From positions 682,001 to 746,000 of the forward strand of contig NZ_JARXVJ010000001.1 of assembly GCF_029892445.1 (NCBI RefSeq): 64,000 nt of DNA, in the 5' to 3' direction. Source of the stretch: Chryseobacterium sp. H1D6B. Lineage in GTDB: Bacteria; Bacteroidota; Bacteroidia; Flavobacteriales; Weeksellaceae. The translations under genes were made by a program, and so were the position numbers. Every line of letters starts with the position of its first letter. Within the stretch, counting starts at the first letter, position 1. This document shows, in pieces, positions 26,806 through 35,431 of the stretch. The notes under the pieces were generated by a model, which had not been told where the DNA came from, did not search any database, and worked only from the letters and a program-made list of their open reading frames with translations.

Positions 26806-27074
26806 AATTTGTTGTTTTTATTAACTCCTAATTTAGTGAATTTTATAATACAACATTCTATTAATTAACAATTTACACTTTTACGACATCATCTATTTAC
26901 AGAGAAAAAAAATATAAAATACACCAATAAAACTTATAAAATTTTATAGTATATATAGATTTTGTTTATTTTATAAAATCAACAGTTTCAGTCGTTTTAT
27001 AAAAAAGAGTCTAAATCCGCCTTGTTCAAACTATATAAGGCCCAAATGTGAACTGCCAATTACTGGATAAATAC

Positions 27075-27113
27075 ATGAAATCGCCTCGAAATATTTTCGA
27101 GGCGATTTTCGTA
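27075..27113. terminator. Terminator, copy 2 of the duplicated 39-base element
   Basis: Identical in all 39 bases to 26106-26144, and placed at the same side of the second peroxiredoxin gene. It lies in an otherwise gene-free 342-base gap (26806-27147). Confidence 0.92.
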
Positions 27114-27147
27114 CAAATTAAAACTAAACTATAAAAAATCAAATAAA

Positions 27148-27783
27148 TCATGTATTAGGTTGAGGCGTATAACGCAGATACGGCTTAATTTCGGTGACCC
27201 CTTTCGGAAATATATTCCGGGCATCTTCAGTTGAGACGGCCGGCGGAACAATCACATCATCTCCATAGACCCAATCAGCAGGTGTTGCAATCTTATGGGA
27301 GTCTACAAGCTGTAATGAATCCAGTACTCTTAATATTTCAGTGAAATTTCTTCCCGTTGAAGCAGGATAAGTAATAATGAGGCGTACTTTTTTATCCGGA
27401 TCAATAATCAGCAATGAACGCACTGTAGCTGTCGCAGATGCATTGGGGTGTATAAAATCATATAATTCTGAAACCTTTCTGTCTTTATCTGCAATGATCG
27501 GGAACTGAACAGTTGTATTCTGGGTTTCATTAATATCTTTAATCCAGTTTTGATGATCTTCTACCTCATCTACACTTAATGCGATTACCTTAGTATCTCG
27601 TTTGTCAAATTCTGACTTTAGTTTCGAAGTCACTCCTAGTTCCGTTGTACAGACAGGAGTATAATCTGCAGGGTGAGAGAATAAAATTCCCCACGAATTT
27701 CCTAAATAATTATAAAAATCTATATCTCCAGCCGATGAAACGGACTGAAAGTTCGGTGCGGTATCTCCTAATCTTATTGACAT
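27148..27783 (-). CDS. 1-Cys peroxiredoxin, copy 2
   Basis: 211 residues, same domain order as copy 1: peroxidatic Cys45 in PADYTPVCTTELG and the Arg in ASTGRNFTEIL. Differences cluster at the N terminus (SVSSAGDIDFYNYLGN) and C terminus (FPKGVTEIKPYLRYTPQPNT). It is expected to detoxify peroxides. Unlike copy 1 it has a full-consensus promoter overlapped by a perfect palindrome, so the two copies are probably regulated differently. Confidence 0.92.
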   Translation of the reverse strand: MSIRLGDTAPNFQSVSSAGDIDFYNYLGNSWGILFSHPADYTPVCTTELGVTSKLKSEFDKRDTKVIALSVDEVEDHQNWIKDINETQNTTVQFPIIADKDRKVSELYDFIHPNASATATVRSLLIIDPDKKVRLIITYPASTGRNFTEILRVLDSLQLVDSHKIATPADWVYGDDVIVPPAVSTEDARNIFPKGVTEIKPYLRYTPQPNT

Positions 27784-27799
27784 AATATCCTGCTTTATT

Positions 27800-27836
27800 A
27801 GTCTACAAATTTAGTAGACTTTTTCGAACTGGCAAA
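27800..27836 (-). promoter_or_regulatory. Promoter of peroxiredoxin copy 2 overlapped by a palindromic operator
   Basis: Minus strand: TTTG (27836-27833), 19 bases, TAAATTTG (27813-27806), a perfect consensus promoter. AGTCTAC AAATTTA GTAGACT (27800-27820) is an exact 7-7-7 inverted repeat covering the -7 element, as expected for a repressor site. Confidence 0.65.
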
Positions 27837-27882
27837 TTTTTTGCATAAAATTTATATCTTTAAATAAAAAAAATTTAAGTTC

Positions 27883-28767
27883 ATGCAGAAAAACAGTTTA
27901 AACTACATTGATGTTGTATATAGAGTTTTGGAAAATTGGTATATTAAATTTGCCGAATTAACTCCAAAATTAATCGTTGGGATTTTAGTTTTTACTTTCT
28001 TCTTCGTAACAAGTAAATATTTAAGCCAGCTTTCGGTAAAAATATTCCATAAGTTCTTTCCCAAAAGTAATAAACAAGGTTCACTGGTTGCTCTCATAGG
28101 AGTTTTCCGTTTCTTAATTATTCTGATGGGAACTTTTATTTCACTAGAAATAATGGGTTTCAGCGGGTTCTTTGTTAAATTTCTTGGAAGTTTAGGAGTT
28201 GCCGGGGTTATCGCCGGGGTTGCCCTTAAAGATTTAGTTTCAAGTATGTTCTCAGGGATGCTTATCGGGATTGACAAAGCTTTTAAAGTAGGAGATTATA
28301 TTACGATTGGAAACCATTCCGGGACAGTACAGGAAATTGGATTTTTAACAACGAAAATCATTACCGATGATGGCAAGAAGGCCTATATTCCTAACCAAGT
28401 TGTTTTTAATGCTCCTTTTTATAACATTACAGCTTCACCACAGAGAAGGATCATTCTAGACTTTGAAATTCCGGCAGATGAAGATGTTACCACAGCTCAA
28501 AAGGGTATTTTAGAAGTTATTAAAAATTTAGAGCATGTGGACAGAACTGATACGGCTGAAGTTATTTTTACTACTTTAAAACAAGGCTCATTCAATCTTC
28601 AGGCTAAATTCTGGATGGAAATAGGGTCTAACTTAGCACAAGTAAAGAGTAATGCTCTGCTGAAGATAAAACAGCGTCTGGATAATGACCACATTCAATT
28701 GGTTACTCCTACCAGCATTAATATTACGAATACGGAAAATCTCCCGACAGAAAACCAAGACAAATAA
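27883..28767 (+). CDS. Small mechanosensitive ion channel, MscS family
   Basis: 294 residues. About three membrane helices in residues 20-110 (KLIVGILVFTFFFVTS; LVALIGVFRFLIILMGTFIS; the pore-lining GVAGVIAGVALKDLVSSMF with the Gly/Ala pattern of MscS TM3), then the cytoplasmic beta domain (VGDYITIGNHSGTVQEIG, TTKIITDDGKKAYIPNQVVFN) and the alpha/beta end domain. It releases solutes under hypo-osmotic stress at the inner membrane. It is divergent from peroxiredoxin copy 2. Confidence 0.92.
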   Translation: MQKNSLNYIDVVYRVLENWYIKFAELTPKLIVGILVFTFFFVTSKYLSQLSVKIFHKFFPKSNKQGSLVALIGVFRFLIILMGTFISLEIMGFSGFFVKFLGSLGVAGVIAGVALKDLVSSMFSGMLIGIDKAFKVGDYITIGNHSGTVQEIGFLTTKIITDDGKKAYIPNQVVFNAPFYNITASPQRRIILDFEIPADEDVTTAQKGILEVIKNLEHVDRTDTAEVIFTTLKQGSFNLQAKFWMEIGSNLAQVKSNALLKIKQRLDNDHIQLVTPTSINITNTENLPTENQDK

Positions 28768-28787
28768 TTAAACAGAAAAATGTCTAA

Positions 28788-28820
28788 AAAAAAACCGTTC
28801 CAAAAGTGAAACGGTTTTTT
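28788..28820. terminator. Terminator between MscS and sucC
   Basis: AAAAAACCGTT pairs with AACGGTTTTTT. It can act for both convergent genes. Confidence 0.85.
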
Positions 28821-28843
28821 TATTTATAAATTTTAGTTTAAGC

Positions 28844-30034
28844 TTATGCTAAAACTTCTTTTACTTTGTTTGCAGCTTCTTCTAAAGTAATTGCAGAGTG
28901 TACTGGAAGGCCAGACTCATCAATTAATTTTTTAGCTTCTACAGCATTAGTCCCTTGTAATCTTACGATCAATGGAACAGGAAGACTTCCCATTGCTTTG
29001 TAAGCGTCTACAACACCTTGAGCTACTCTGTCACATCTTACGATACCTCCGAAGATGTTGATCAAGATTGCTTTTACGTTTGGATCTCTTAGGATGATTC
29101 CAAAAGCAGTCTGTACTCTCTGAGCATCTGCAGTACCTCCTACGTCAAGGAAGTTAGCCGGGTTACCCCCAGATAGTTTAATGATATCCATAGTCGCCAT
29201 TGCAAGACCAGCACCGTTTACCATACAAGCAACGTTACCATCTAACTTCACGAAGTTAAGACCAGCTTCACCAGCCTCAACATCCATTGGATCTTCTTCT
29301 CTTGTATCTCTAAGTTCAGCTAAATCTTTGTGACGGAATAATGAGTTGTCATCTAAAGTTACTTTAGCATCTACAGCGATAATTTTATTATCAGAAGTTT
29401 TTAATACAGGGTTGATTTCGAAAAGAGAAGCATCAATTCCAGTATAAGCATTGTAAAGACTTGCAATGAATTTTGTGAATTCTTTGAATGCATTTCCTTC
29501 AAGACCTAAGTTGAAAGCGATTTTTCTAGCTTGGAAACCTTGTAATCCTAAAGCAGGATCAATGATTTCTTTGTGGATTAAATGAGGAGTTACTTCAGCA
29601 ACGTGCTCAATATCCATCCCGCCTTCAGTAGAATATACGATTGTATTTTTACCTTCAGCTCTATCTAAAAGAATAGAAACATAAAATTCTTTAGTTTCAG
29701 TTTCTCCAGGATAGTAAACATCTTCTGCAACCAAAACAGAGTGTACTTTTTTACCTTCAGCAGAAGTTTGAGGAGTGATCAACTGCATTCCGATGATGTT
29801 CTGTGCATTTTCTTTAAGTTTGTCCATGTTTGGAGAAAACTTTACACCACCACCTTTACCACGTCCACCTGCGTGAATTTGTGCTTTTACTACCCAAGCC
29901 TGAGCTCCAGTTTCAGCAGTAAGTTTTTCAGCAGCTGCTACAGCTTCTTCCACATTATTGGCAACAAAACCGCGTTGTATTGCTACACCGTATTTTGCTA
30001 AAATCTCTTTTGATTGATACTCGTGAAGATTCAT
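28844..30034 (-). CDS. sucC: Succinate-CoA ligase, beta subunit
   Basis: 396 residues. ATP-grasp enzyme of the TCA cycle making succinate and NTP from succinyl-CoA with the alpha subunit SucD. Motifs: MNLHEYQSKEILAKYGV at the N terminus, QIHAGGRGKGGGVK in the nucleotide site, FEINPVLKT, NGAGLAMATMDIIKL, NFLDVGGTAD and INIFGGIVRCD at the subunit interface. No sucD gene is adjacent, so the subunits are encoded apart. Confidence 0.96.
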   Translation of the reverse strand: MNLHEYQSKEILAKYGVAIQRGFVANNVEEAVAAAEKLTAETGAQAWVVKAQIHAGGRGKGGGVKFSPNMDKLKENAQNIIGMQLITPQTSAEGKKVHSVLVAEDVYYPGETETKEFYVSILLDRAEGKNTIVYSTEGGMDIEHVAEVTPHLIHKEIIDPALGLQGFQARKIAFNLGLEGNAFKEFTKFIASLYNAYTGIDASLFEINPVLKTSDNKIIAVDAKVTLDDNSLFRHKDLAELRDTREEDPMDVEAGEAGLNFVKLDGNVACMVNGAGLAMATMDIIKLSGGNPANFLDVGGTADAQRVQTAFGIILRDPNVKAILINIFGGIVRCDRVAQGVVDAYKAMGSLPVPLIVRLQGTNAVEAKKLIDESGLPVHSAITLEEAANKVKEVLA

Positions 30035-30073
30035 ACTATTTTTATTATTTTATTTTCAAATTTTAAAGGTTGA

Positions 30074-30103
30074 CAAATTTACTAAAAAGACACGGAAGTT
30101 CAA
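30074..30103 (-). promoter_or_regulatory. Promoter of sucC
   Basis: On the minus strand TTG (30103-30101), 19 bases, TAAATTTG (30081-30074). It predicts a leader of about 35 bases. Confidence 0.65.
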
Positions 30104-30263
30104 GATTCTAAGTCCAAAAATTAAAGGTTAAGCATCTTGATTTTTAACAGGTCTTCAAATTCTCTTTATTCTTAGGCTGATTTTTCAGACTGAAACCCCA
30201 TGAATGAAATTCTCCACATTGAAAAACATTCTGATAAACCCGCAAAAAAAAATTAACTTCAAT

Positions 30264-30650
30264 CTAAATTCTATTTTTAGCAAAGTAAAGAATCAGCATT
30301 CCCCAACTTAGGATCATCAATAACCCTCCAAGCGGTGTGATCGGACCTAAAAACTTTAAATTTGCTCCTAGATAATCCTGAAGGCTCAAGAAATAAATAC
30401 TAAACGAAAAAAGCATTGTTCCTGCGATCATTAATATAGAAACCCATTTTTCTGAAGTAGTCTCGAACTTTAAAATATATCCTGCAATCAGCAAAAAGAA
30501 CGCTGCATACATTTGATATCTTACTCCCGTTTCAAAACTTTCTAATCTTTCTACAGATAATATTTTCTTTAAAGCGTGTGCTCCGAAAGCTCCTAATATC
30601 ACTGATAACATGCCGTAAACAGCACCAAAAACTAATGTAATTGTTTTCAT
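30264..30650 (-). CDS. DUF423 family membrane protein
   Basis: 128 residues, four predicted membrane helices (about 3-24, 46-60, 68-88, 102-124). The GAFGAHALKK motif after helix 1 and the LGPITPLGGLLMILSW near the end are diagnostic of DUF423 (YwdK-like). Function unknown in the family. It directly follows two secreted-protein genes on the minus strand and is the last gene of that run. Confidence 0.88.
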   Translation of the reverse strand: MKTITLVFGAVYGMLSVILGAFGAHALKKILSVERLESFETGVRYQMYAAFFLLIAGYILKFETTSEKWVSILMIAGTMLFSFSIYFLSLQDYLGANLKFLGPITPLGGLLMILSWGMLILYFAKNRI

Positions 30651-30651
30651 T

Positions 30652-31350
30652 TTATTCTACTTTTAATCGAATTGGTTGTTTGAGATAAATTTTAATTGGT
30701 TTCCCTTGAAATTGCAGAGGTTTTCCCTGATTACGAAGCGAATACATATGTATTGCACTTATTAAACAAAATTCCCTTCCTCCTTTGTATTTTATTTTTT
30801 TAATCTTTCCATCGGTATCCAAAACAAAATTCAGATCGCAATAGGTATCATCCTCAGACAAATCATTGACATTTGGAAAATTTTCAGAAAAACGCTTGCG
30901 GAATGCAAGGACCTGTTGAATATTTTCAACCTGCCTGTAGTCTTCTATCACCTGAAATTTTGGAGAATCACTTTGGATCATTATTGCCGGCGGAACCGAC
31001 TCATCTATTTTTTCTATAATTTCAGGATTTTGATTAGTTCCAAATCCTTTAATATCCACGGCTAAACCTTCAGAAACAGTATCTTGGTCGTAAAGTCTAT
31101 TGTATAAATTGTTAAGCTTTGTGATTTTCTCAGAATAAAAAAAAGAAAACTTTTTTCCATACAGATCAGGATCTGTTTTATAATCATACGGCTTCATATT
31201 TTCATCAAATTCATGACGGATTCCGCGAAGCTGCTTTACTAACTCCTTATCAATAAAATCATTTTCCTGAGCATACAAATTCTGAAATCCCGCTAGAGAC
31301 AGAATAAAAACAAAGAAAAAAGTGCAATTATTTTTAAACATTTTCATCAT
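30652..31350 (-). CDS. Secreted protein with TonB-C-like C-terminal domain
   Basis: 232 residues. Signal peptide (MMKMFKNNCTFFFVFILSLAGFQNLYA). The last ~90 residues (FRKRFSENFP, DLNFVLDTDGKIKKIKYKGG, GKPIKIYLKQPIRL) follow the pattern of TonB C-terminal-like domains found in many Bacteroidota periplasmic proteins (VsFvVdkdGkv...gkpv...P). No catalytic motif. One-base overlap of start and upstream stop (TAATG) shows coupling to 31350-32432. Confidence 0.7.
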   Translation of the reverse strand: MMKMFKNNCTFFFVFILSLAGFQNLYAQENDFIDKELVKQLRGIRHEFDENMKPYDYKTDPDLYGKKFSFFYSEKITKLNNLYNRLYDQDTVSEGLAVDIKGFGTNQNPEIIEKIDESVPPAIMIQSDSPKFQVIEDYRQVENIQQVLAFRKRFSENFPNVNDLSEDDTYCDLNFVLDTDGKIKKIKYKGGREFCLISAIHMYSLRNQGKPLQFQGKPIKIYLKQPIRLKVE

Positions 31351-32432
31351 TAATATTCTTCCAGTTCTAGATTCAAAAACTTTTTTGTTTCATAATCCTG
31401 CCAGGTACCTATGATCTTATTTCCTTTCACATCAGCTTCTATTAAAGCTTTAGGAATCCAGGCTTTTAATTCTTCGCTGTGGTAGTCATTTTCTATCATA
31501 GAAATATGGTTATTTTTTATAGTTCCTCCCCACTCTATCAGCTTTTTATTTTTCTCATACCAATACACTGCTGAAAAAGATCCGTCTTCATAGATTTGTT
31601 TTATCAAAACAACAACCGGGTACTTATGATCAATTTTCCCTCTGTACAATGTATTTTGCGGCGTCGGCTGGAAAACTGCTTTCTCAGCACCTGAAAGAAG
31701 GTTCTTGGCATACGGGCTCCAATATTTTTCCAACTCTGTATAGGGAAGTTCTATATTGTAGCTTCCTAAATCATCCAGCGCTCTCATCGCATGATTAGAA
31801 CAGCGCTCTCTCACAATTGTCAGTCCATTTTTTCCAAAGAAAAATTTCACATATTCCAATGTATAACTATTAACTGAACCAAGGCATTCTTCATACATTG
31901 CAATTTGATCTTTTACGTCTTCAGAATCATCTTTTGAGGATGTCAGCTCTGCCAGATAATCTTTAATTCTTTTTTCAACCTTTTGGTTCAGTATTTTCTC
32001 GATAATACCTACAGCGTTTGGCTGAAACAAATCTTGAATATTGATATAATTTCCTGTTCTGAGGTCAAAATTTTTATAGTCAGAAAAACTTTCCGGATAA
32101 GCTCCAGAAGCCTCTCCTTCCATAGAAATACTTAGAATATTTTTAGGCGTTTCTATTTTTTCCCAGTTATAGAAATACACATAATTAGTATAAGAATTTG
32201 CTGCTGTAGAGGCAAGTGTAAATGGATTCTTACCAGTGCCCGGGATAAATTCCAATTCACTTACCTGCAGAAAAGTATTGATCTTATTTTCTACAGAAGG
32301 TTTTCCGCTGTAAGAAACTACAGGAAAAACATAATCCTCAGACTTAGGCTGGAGATCAGTGATCTTTATATTTTTCTGCTGCGAAAAGCTTAAAACTGAA
32401 ATTAAAACAAATAAGAAAGCTGCTTTCTCCAC
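31350..32432 (-). CDS. Secreted protein with DUF3298-like region
   Basis: 360 residues starting with GTG; signal peptide MEKAAFLFVLISVLSFS then QQ. The middle part (SISMEGEASGAYPESFSDYKN, FDLRTGNYINIQDLF, LPYTELEKYWSP) resembles the DUF3298/RsiV-type region (a G...Y.. turn and a D..TG..l.l.dlF block). The rest has no recognised motif. It immediately abuts a 51-residue membrane-protein ORF upstream (TAG then GTG) and is coupled to the next gene. Function unknown. Confidence 0.65.
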   Translation of the reverse strand: MEKAAFLFVLISVLSFSQQKNIKITDLQPKSEDYVFPVVSYSGKPSVENKINTFLQVSELEFIPGTGKNPFTLASTAANSYTNYVYFYNWEKIETPKNILSISMEGEASGAYPESFSDYKNFDLRTGNYINIQDLFQPNAVGIIEKILNQKVEKRIKDYLAELTSSKDDSEDVKDQIAMYEECLGSVNSYTLEYVKFFFGKNGLTIVRERCSNHAMRALDDLGSYNIELPYTELEKYWSPYAKNLLSGAEKAVFQPTPQNTLYRGKIDHKYPVVVLIKQIYEDGSFSAVYWYEKNKKLIEWGGTIKNNHISMIENDYHSEELKAWIPKALIEADVKGNKIIGTWQDYETKKFLNLELEEY

Positions 32433-32588
32433 CTATTTATAATTTAAAATCTTAAATACTAATGATACGGCTCCGATCCCGATAAAAACCCATGCAAATT
32501 TTTTATTCTGAACAAATCCCGGGTTCTTAGTCATTTTTAGAAAAACTCCGAAAGCAAGCATACAGATTGACAAAGCAATACCAAACAT
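32433..32588 (-). CDS. 51-residue membrane protein between HMG-CoA reductase and the DUF3298-like gene
   Basis: ATG one base after the HMG-CoA reductase stop, and a TAG that touches the GTG of the next gene, so it fills the gap exactly. Two hydrophobic helices (GIALSICMLAFGVFL and WVFIGIGAVSLVFKIL) separated by a basic loop (KMTKNPGFVQNKK). Tight packing between two genes is the main evidence that it is translated. No family is recognised. Confidence 0.7.
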   Translation of the reverse strand: MFGIALSICMLAFGVFLKMTKNPGFVQNKKFAWVFIGIGAVSLVFKILNYK

Positions 32589-32589
32589 A

Positions 32590-33918
32590 TTATTGACCTC
32601 TTAATCTGTTAAATTCATTGATAACCTCATGATGGGTTACCGTTTTATCTTTAAAGTAAGTCACAAAATACTGTTTCTCTTCTTCTGTAGCTCCCATCTG
32701 GTTTAAAATATTCAGCAGGTGCATTTTCATATGTCCTTTTTGAATTCCTGTGGTTACTAAAGAACGCAGTGCTCCGAAATTCTGTGCCAGCCCTGAAACT
32801 GCGAGAATACTCATCAATTCCTGAGCAGAAGGTTTCCCAAGAAGGGCCAAAGAAAATTTCACCAAAGGATGAAGGTTCGTTAAACCGCCGACTACTCCCA
32901 CAGAAATCGGAAGATCGATCCAGAATCGGAAAACACCGTTATCTGTTGTACAATGCGTCAGTGATCTGTATTGTCCGTCTCTTGCGGCGTAGGCATGCGC
33001 ACAGGCCTCTGTCGCTCTGAAATCATTTCCGGTAGCGATTACCACAGCATCTACTCCATTCATGACTCCTTTATTATGCGTTGTAGCACGGAAAGGTTCT
33101 ATTTCTGCAATCGTAACGGCCTGTTTAAATTTTCTGGCAAATTCTTCATTAGAAATACCGCTGTCGTCTTTCAAGTCTTCAATCGGACATGAAACCTCAG
33201 CTCTTACAATACAGTCCGGTGTAAAATTGGAAAGAATATTCATCACGATCTGCAGTGAATCTTTTTCTTCCTGCGTAAAGTTCTCATCATTCAAAACCTC
33301 TTCTTTCAGAGTTTTTCCGAAACGTTCAAGACATGAATTAATGAAATTCGCTCCCATTGAATCTACGGTGTCAAAACTTGCCTTCAGCTGATAATAATTG
33401 GCCATATCAGCAGTTTTATCAACAAGACTGATGTTCAAAATACCGCCACCCCGATTTCTCATATTAGCAGTGATATCTTCAGTGGCTTCCATTAATTTTT
33501 TCTTCAATTTAAAATTAAAGAAATGCTGCAGTTTAGGAGATTCTGCATTAAAGATAAAGTGCGTATGTCCTAATTTCTCTGTATTGATAATAGTTGTTTT
33601 AAAACCTCCTTTATCTATCCAGAATTTAGCGGCTTTAGAAGCAGCGGCGACTACAGAACTTTCTTCTACAGCCATTGGAAGGGCCACTAATTTTCCGTCA
33701 ATTAAAAAGTTCGGCGCAATTCCGTAAGGCATATAGAAATTAGAGATCGTATTTTCAGAAAACTCATCATGAAGTTTCTGAAGATCAGTATTTTCGTTCC
33801 AATATTGTTTTAATATATCTTGATATTCCTGGTTTCCGTTTAGATATTCATTTACGAGCCAGTCAATTTTTCCTTCTTTCGTTAGTTTGGAAAAACCTTC
33901 AATAGGTTGATGATTCAT
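32590..33918 (-). CDS. Hydroxymethylglutaryl-CoA reductase, class II type
   Basis: 442 residues. Converts between HMG-CoA and mevalonate with NAD(P)H. Motifs of the soluble class II bacterial enzymes: PMAVEESSVVAAASKAA (catalytic Glu region), DSMGANFINSCLE, TTHNKGVMNGVDAV (catalytic Lys), TGNDFRATEACAHAYAARDG (catalytic Asp), and SVGVVGGLTNLHPL. No membrane domain. In this phylum it could serve the mevalonate pathway to isoprenoids. It heads the minus-strand run with the small membrane protein and two secreted proteins, an odd set for a mevalonate gene. Confidence 0.92.
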   Translation of the reverse strand: MNHQPIEGFSKLTKEGKIDWLVNEYLNGNQEYQDILKQYWNENTDLQKLHDEFSENTISNFYMPYGIAPNFLIDGKLVALPMAVEESSVVAAASKAAKFWIDKGGFKTTIINTEKLGHTHFIFNAESPKLQHFFNFKLKKKLMEATEDITANMRNRGGGILNISLVDKTADMANYYQLKASFDTVDSMGANFINSCLERFGKTLKEEVLNDENFTQEEKDSLQIVMNILSNFTPDCIVRAEVSCPIEDLKDDSGISNEEFARKFKQAVTIAEIEPFRATTHNKGVMNGVDAVVIATGNDFRATEACAHAYAARDGQYRSLTHCTTDNGVFRFWIDLPISVGVVGGLTNLHPLVKFSLALLGKPSAQELMSILAVSGLAQNFGALRSLVTTGIQKGHMKMHLLNILNQMGATEEEKQYFVTYFKDKTVTHHEVINEFNRLRGQ

Positions 33919-34015
33919 AGGGTAACTTTAAATGAAGTGTAAATATAATGATTTTAAAACAGTATTTTGTTGATAACTTTCTCTCAAAAAGGGTGATATT
34001 TCTCAATTTTGGAAT

Positions 34016-34023
34016 TACTTTTG
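34016..34023 (+). promoter_or_regulatory. Candidate -7 element for the radical SAM gene
   Basis: TACTTTTG matches TAnnTTTG, 43 bases before the ATG. Confidence 0.4.
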
Positions 34024-34066
34024 AAGTAGAATTTGTATACTTAATTTAACTTTTTTCATTATAAAA

Positions 34067-35326
34067 ATGAATTTTGACCGCCTGAAAGAAAAACTCGAAA
34101 TCCTCGCAGATGCAGCGAAATATGATGTTTCCTGCTCATCCAGCGGGGGTACGCGGAAGAATAAGAAGGGCGCTTTGGGAGACAGCTCCGTAAGCGGGAT
34201 CTGTCATACCTATACCGAAGACGGGCGGTGTGTATCTCTCCTCAAGGTACTTTTGACCAACCACTGTATTTACGACTGTGCTTATTGTGTTTCAAGAAGT
34301 TCAAATGACATTAAAAGAGTAGCTTTCACAGTAGAAGAAGTAGTGGATCTAACTATCAATTTCTACCGCAGAAATTATATTGAAGGACTGTTTCTAAGCT
34401 CGGGTATTTTCAAAAATGCAGACACCACCATGGAACGCCTGGTGAGAGTAGCGAAGAAACTGCGTTTAGAGGAAAATTTCAACGGATATATTCATTTAAA
34501 ATCAATTCCTGGTGCCAGTGATGAGCTGATGCAGGAAGCGGCATTGTATGCCGACAGATTATCAATCAATCTTGAGATCCCCACTGAAAGCGGCCTGAAA
34601 TTACTGGCCCCTGAAAAAAACAGGGAAGATATGATCAGCCCCATGCGTTATATCCAACACGGCATCTCGCAGTACAAGGATGAAAAGAAGATCTTCCGTA
34701 AAGTTCCAAAATTCGCGCCTGCAGGACAATCTACCCAGATGATCGTGGGTGCCACCAGCGAAAATGATTTACAGATCATTAAAGTGGCAGATTATTTTTA
34801 TAAAAATTTTGATCTGAAAAGGGTATACTATTCAGGTTACGTTCCAGTTTTAGAAGATAAAAGACTTCCTTCATTAACGACAGAAGTGCCGATGCTGAGA
34901 GAAAACCGGCTGTATCAATCCGACTGGCTGATGAGATTTTACGGATTTAAAGCTGAAGAAATTTTAGATCCCACTATGCCGTTTTTAGATCTTGAAGTAG
35001 ATCCAAAATTAAGCTGGGCATTGAGAAACTTACATCAATTCCCTGTCAATCTCCAGACCGCAGATTATCAAATGATTTTAAGAATCCCGGGAATCGGAGT
35101 AAAAACAGCTAAAAAAATTGTGAGTGCAAGACGCTTCCAGGCATTAAATATGGACCATCTGAAAAAGCTGGGAGCAGCTATCAACCGTGCTAAATACTTT
35201 ATAGATTTCAATGCAGGAAATATGTATTTAAAATATTTAACTGATAAAAACTTTAGGAAACTGCTTATCGGCGGAAGTTCTTCTAAGTTCCAGAATCAGT
35301 TTTCTCAGCAGCTGACTTTGTTTTAA
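34067..35326 (+). CDS. Putative DNA modification/repair radical SAM protein
   Basis: 419 residues. The [4Fe-4S] SAM cluster is C-x3-C-x2-C at Cys67, Cys71, Cys74 (HCIYDCAYC). Further blocks: VEEVVDLTINFY, EGLFLSSGIF, GYIHLKSIPGASD, LSINLEIPTESGL and MIVGATSEND. Residues ~350-380 (LRIPGIGVKTAKKIVSARR) are a helix-hairpin-helix DNA-binding motif. This set matches the uncharacterised family named putative DNA modification/repair radical SAM protein, whose usual neighbour is the protein encoded next here. The modification is unknown. Confidence 0.88.
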   Translation: MNFDRLKEKLEILADAAKYDVSCSSSGGTRKNKKGALGDSSVSGICHTYTEDGRCVSLLKVLLTNHCIYDCAYCVSRSSNDIKRVAFTVEEVVDLTINFYRRNYIEGLFLSSGIFKNADTTMERLVRVAKKLRLEENFNGYIHLKSIPGASDELMQEAALYADRLSINLEIPTESGLKLLAPEKNREDMISPMRYIQHGISQYKDEKKIFRKVPKFAPAGQSTQMIVGATSENDLQIIKVADYFYKNFDLKRVYYSGYVPVLEDKRLPSLTTEVPMLRENRLYQSDWLMRFYGFKAEEILDPTMPFLDLEVDPKLSWALRNLHQFPVNLQTADYQMILRIPGIGVKTAKKIVSARRFQALNMDHLKKLGAAINRAKYFIDFNAGNMYLKYLTDKNFRKLLIGGSSSKFQNQFSQQLTLF

Positions 35327-35385
35327 GATTAAGCACAAACTGCACGAATATTTTACACTAATGCTCTATTGACAAACAATTATAC

Positions 35386-35415
35386 CACAAAGATTCTTCC
35401 TTCGGAGAATGACAA
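35386..35415. repeat. Degenerate intergenic repeat, copy A
   Basis: AAAGATTCTTCCTTCGGAGAATGAC resembles the stretch at 53580-53606 (AGATTCTTCCTTC plus a GGA-AT-AC tail). It resembles short repeats scattered in intergenic gaps of flavobacteria; only two copies are seen here. Confidence 0.35.
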
Positions 35416-35431
35416 AAATAATATGTAGCCA

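Noticed and set aside
27903..28277. 124-codon minus-strand ORF opposite mscS
   Set aside because: Antisense shadow of the well-supported MscS gene; no signal, motif or promoter.
33062..33727. Two 109-codon plus-strand ORFs opposite the HMG-CoA reductase gene
   Set aside because: Antisense to a gene with intact catalytic motifs; composition is that of reverse-complemented coding sequence.
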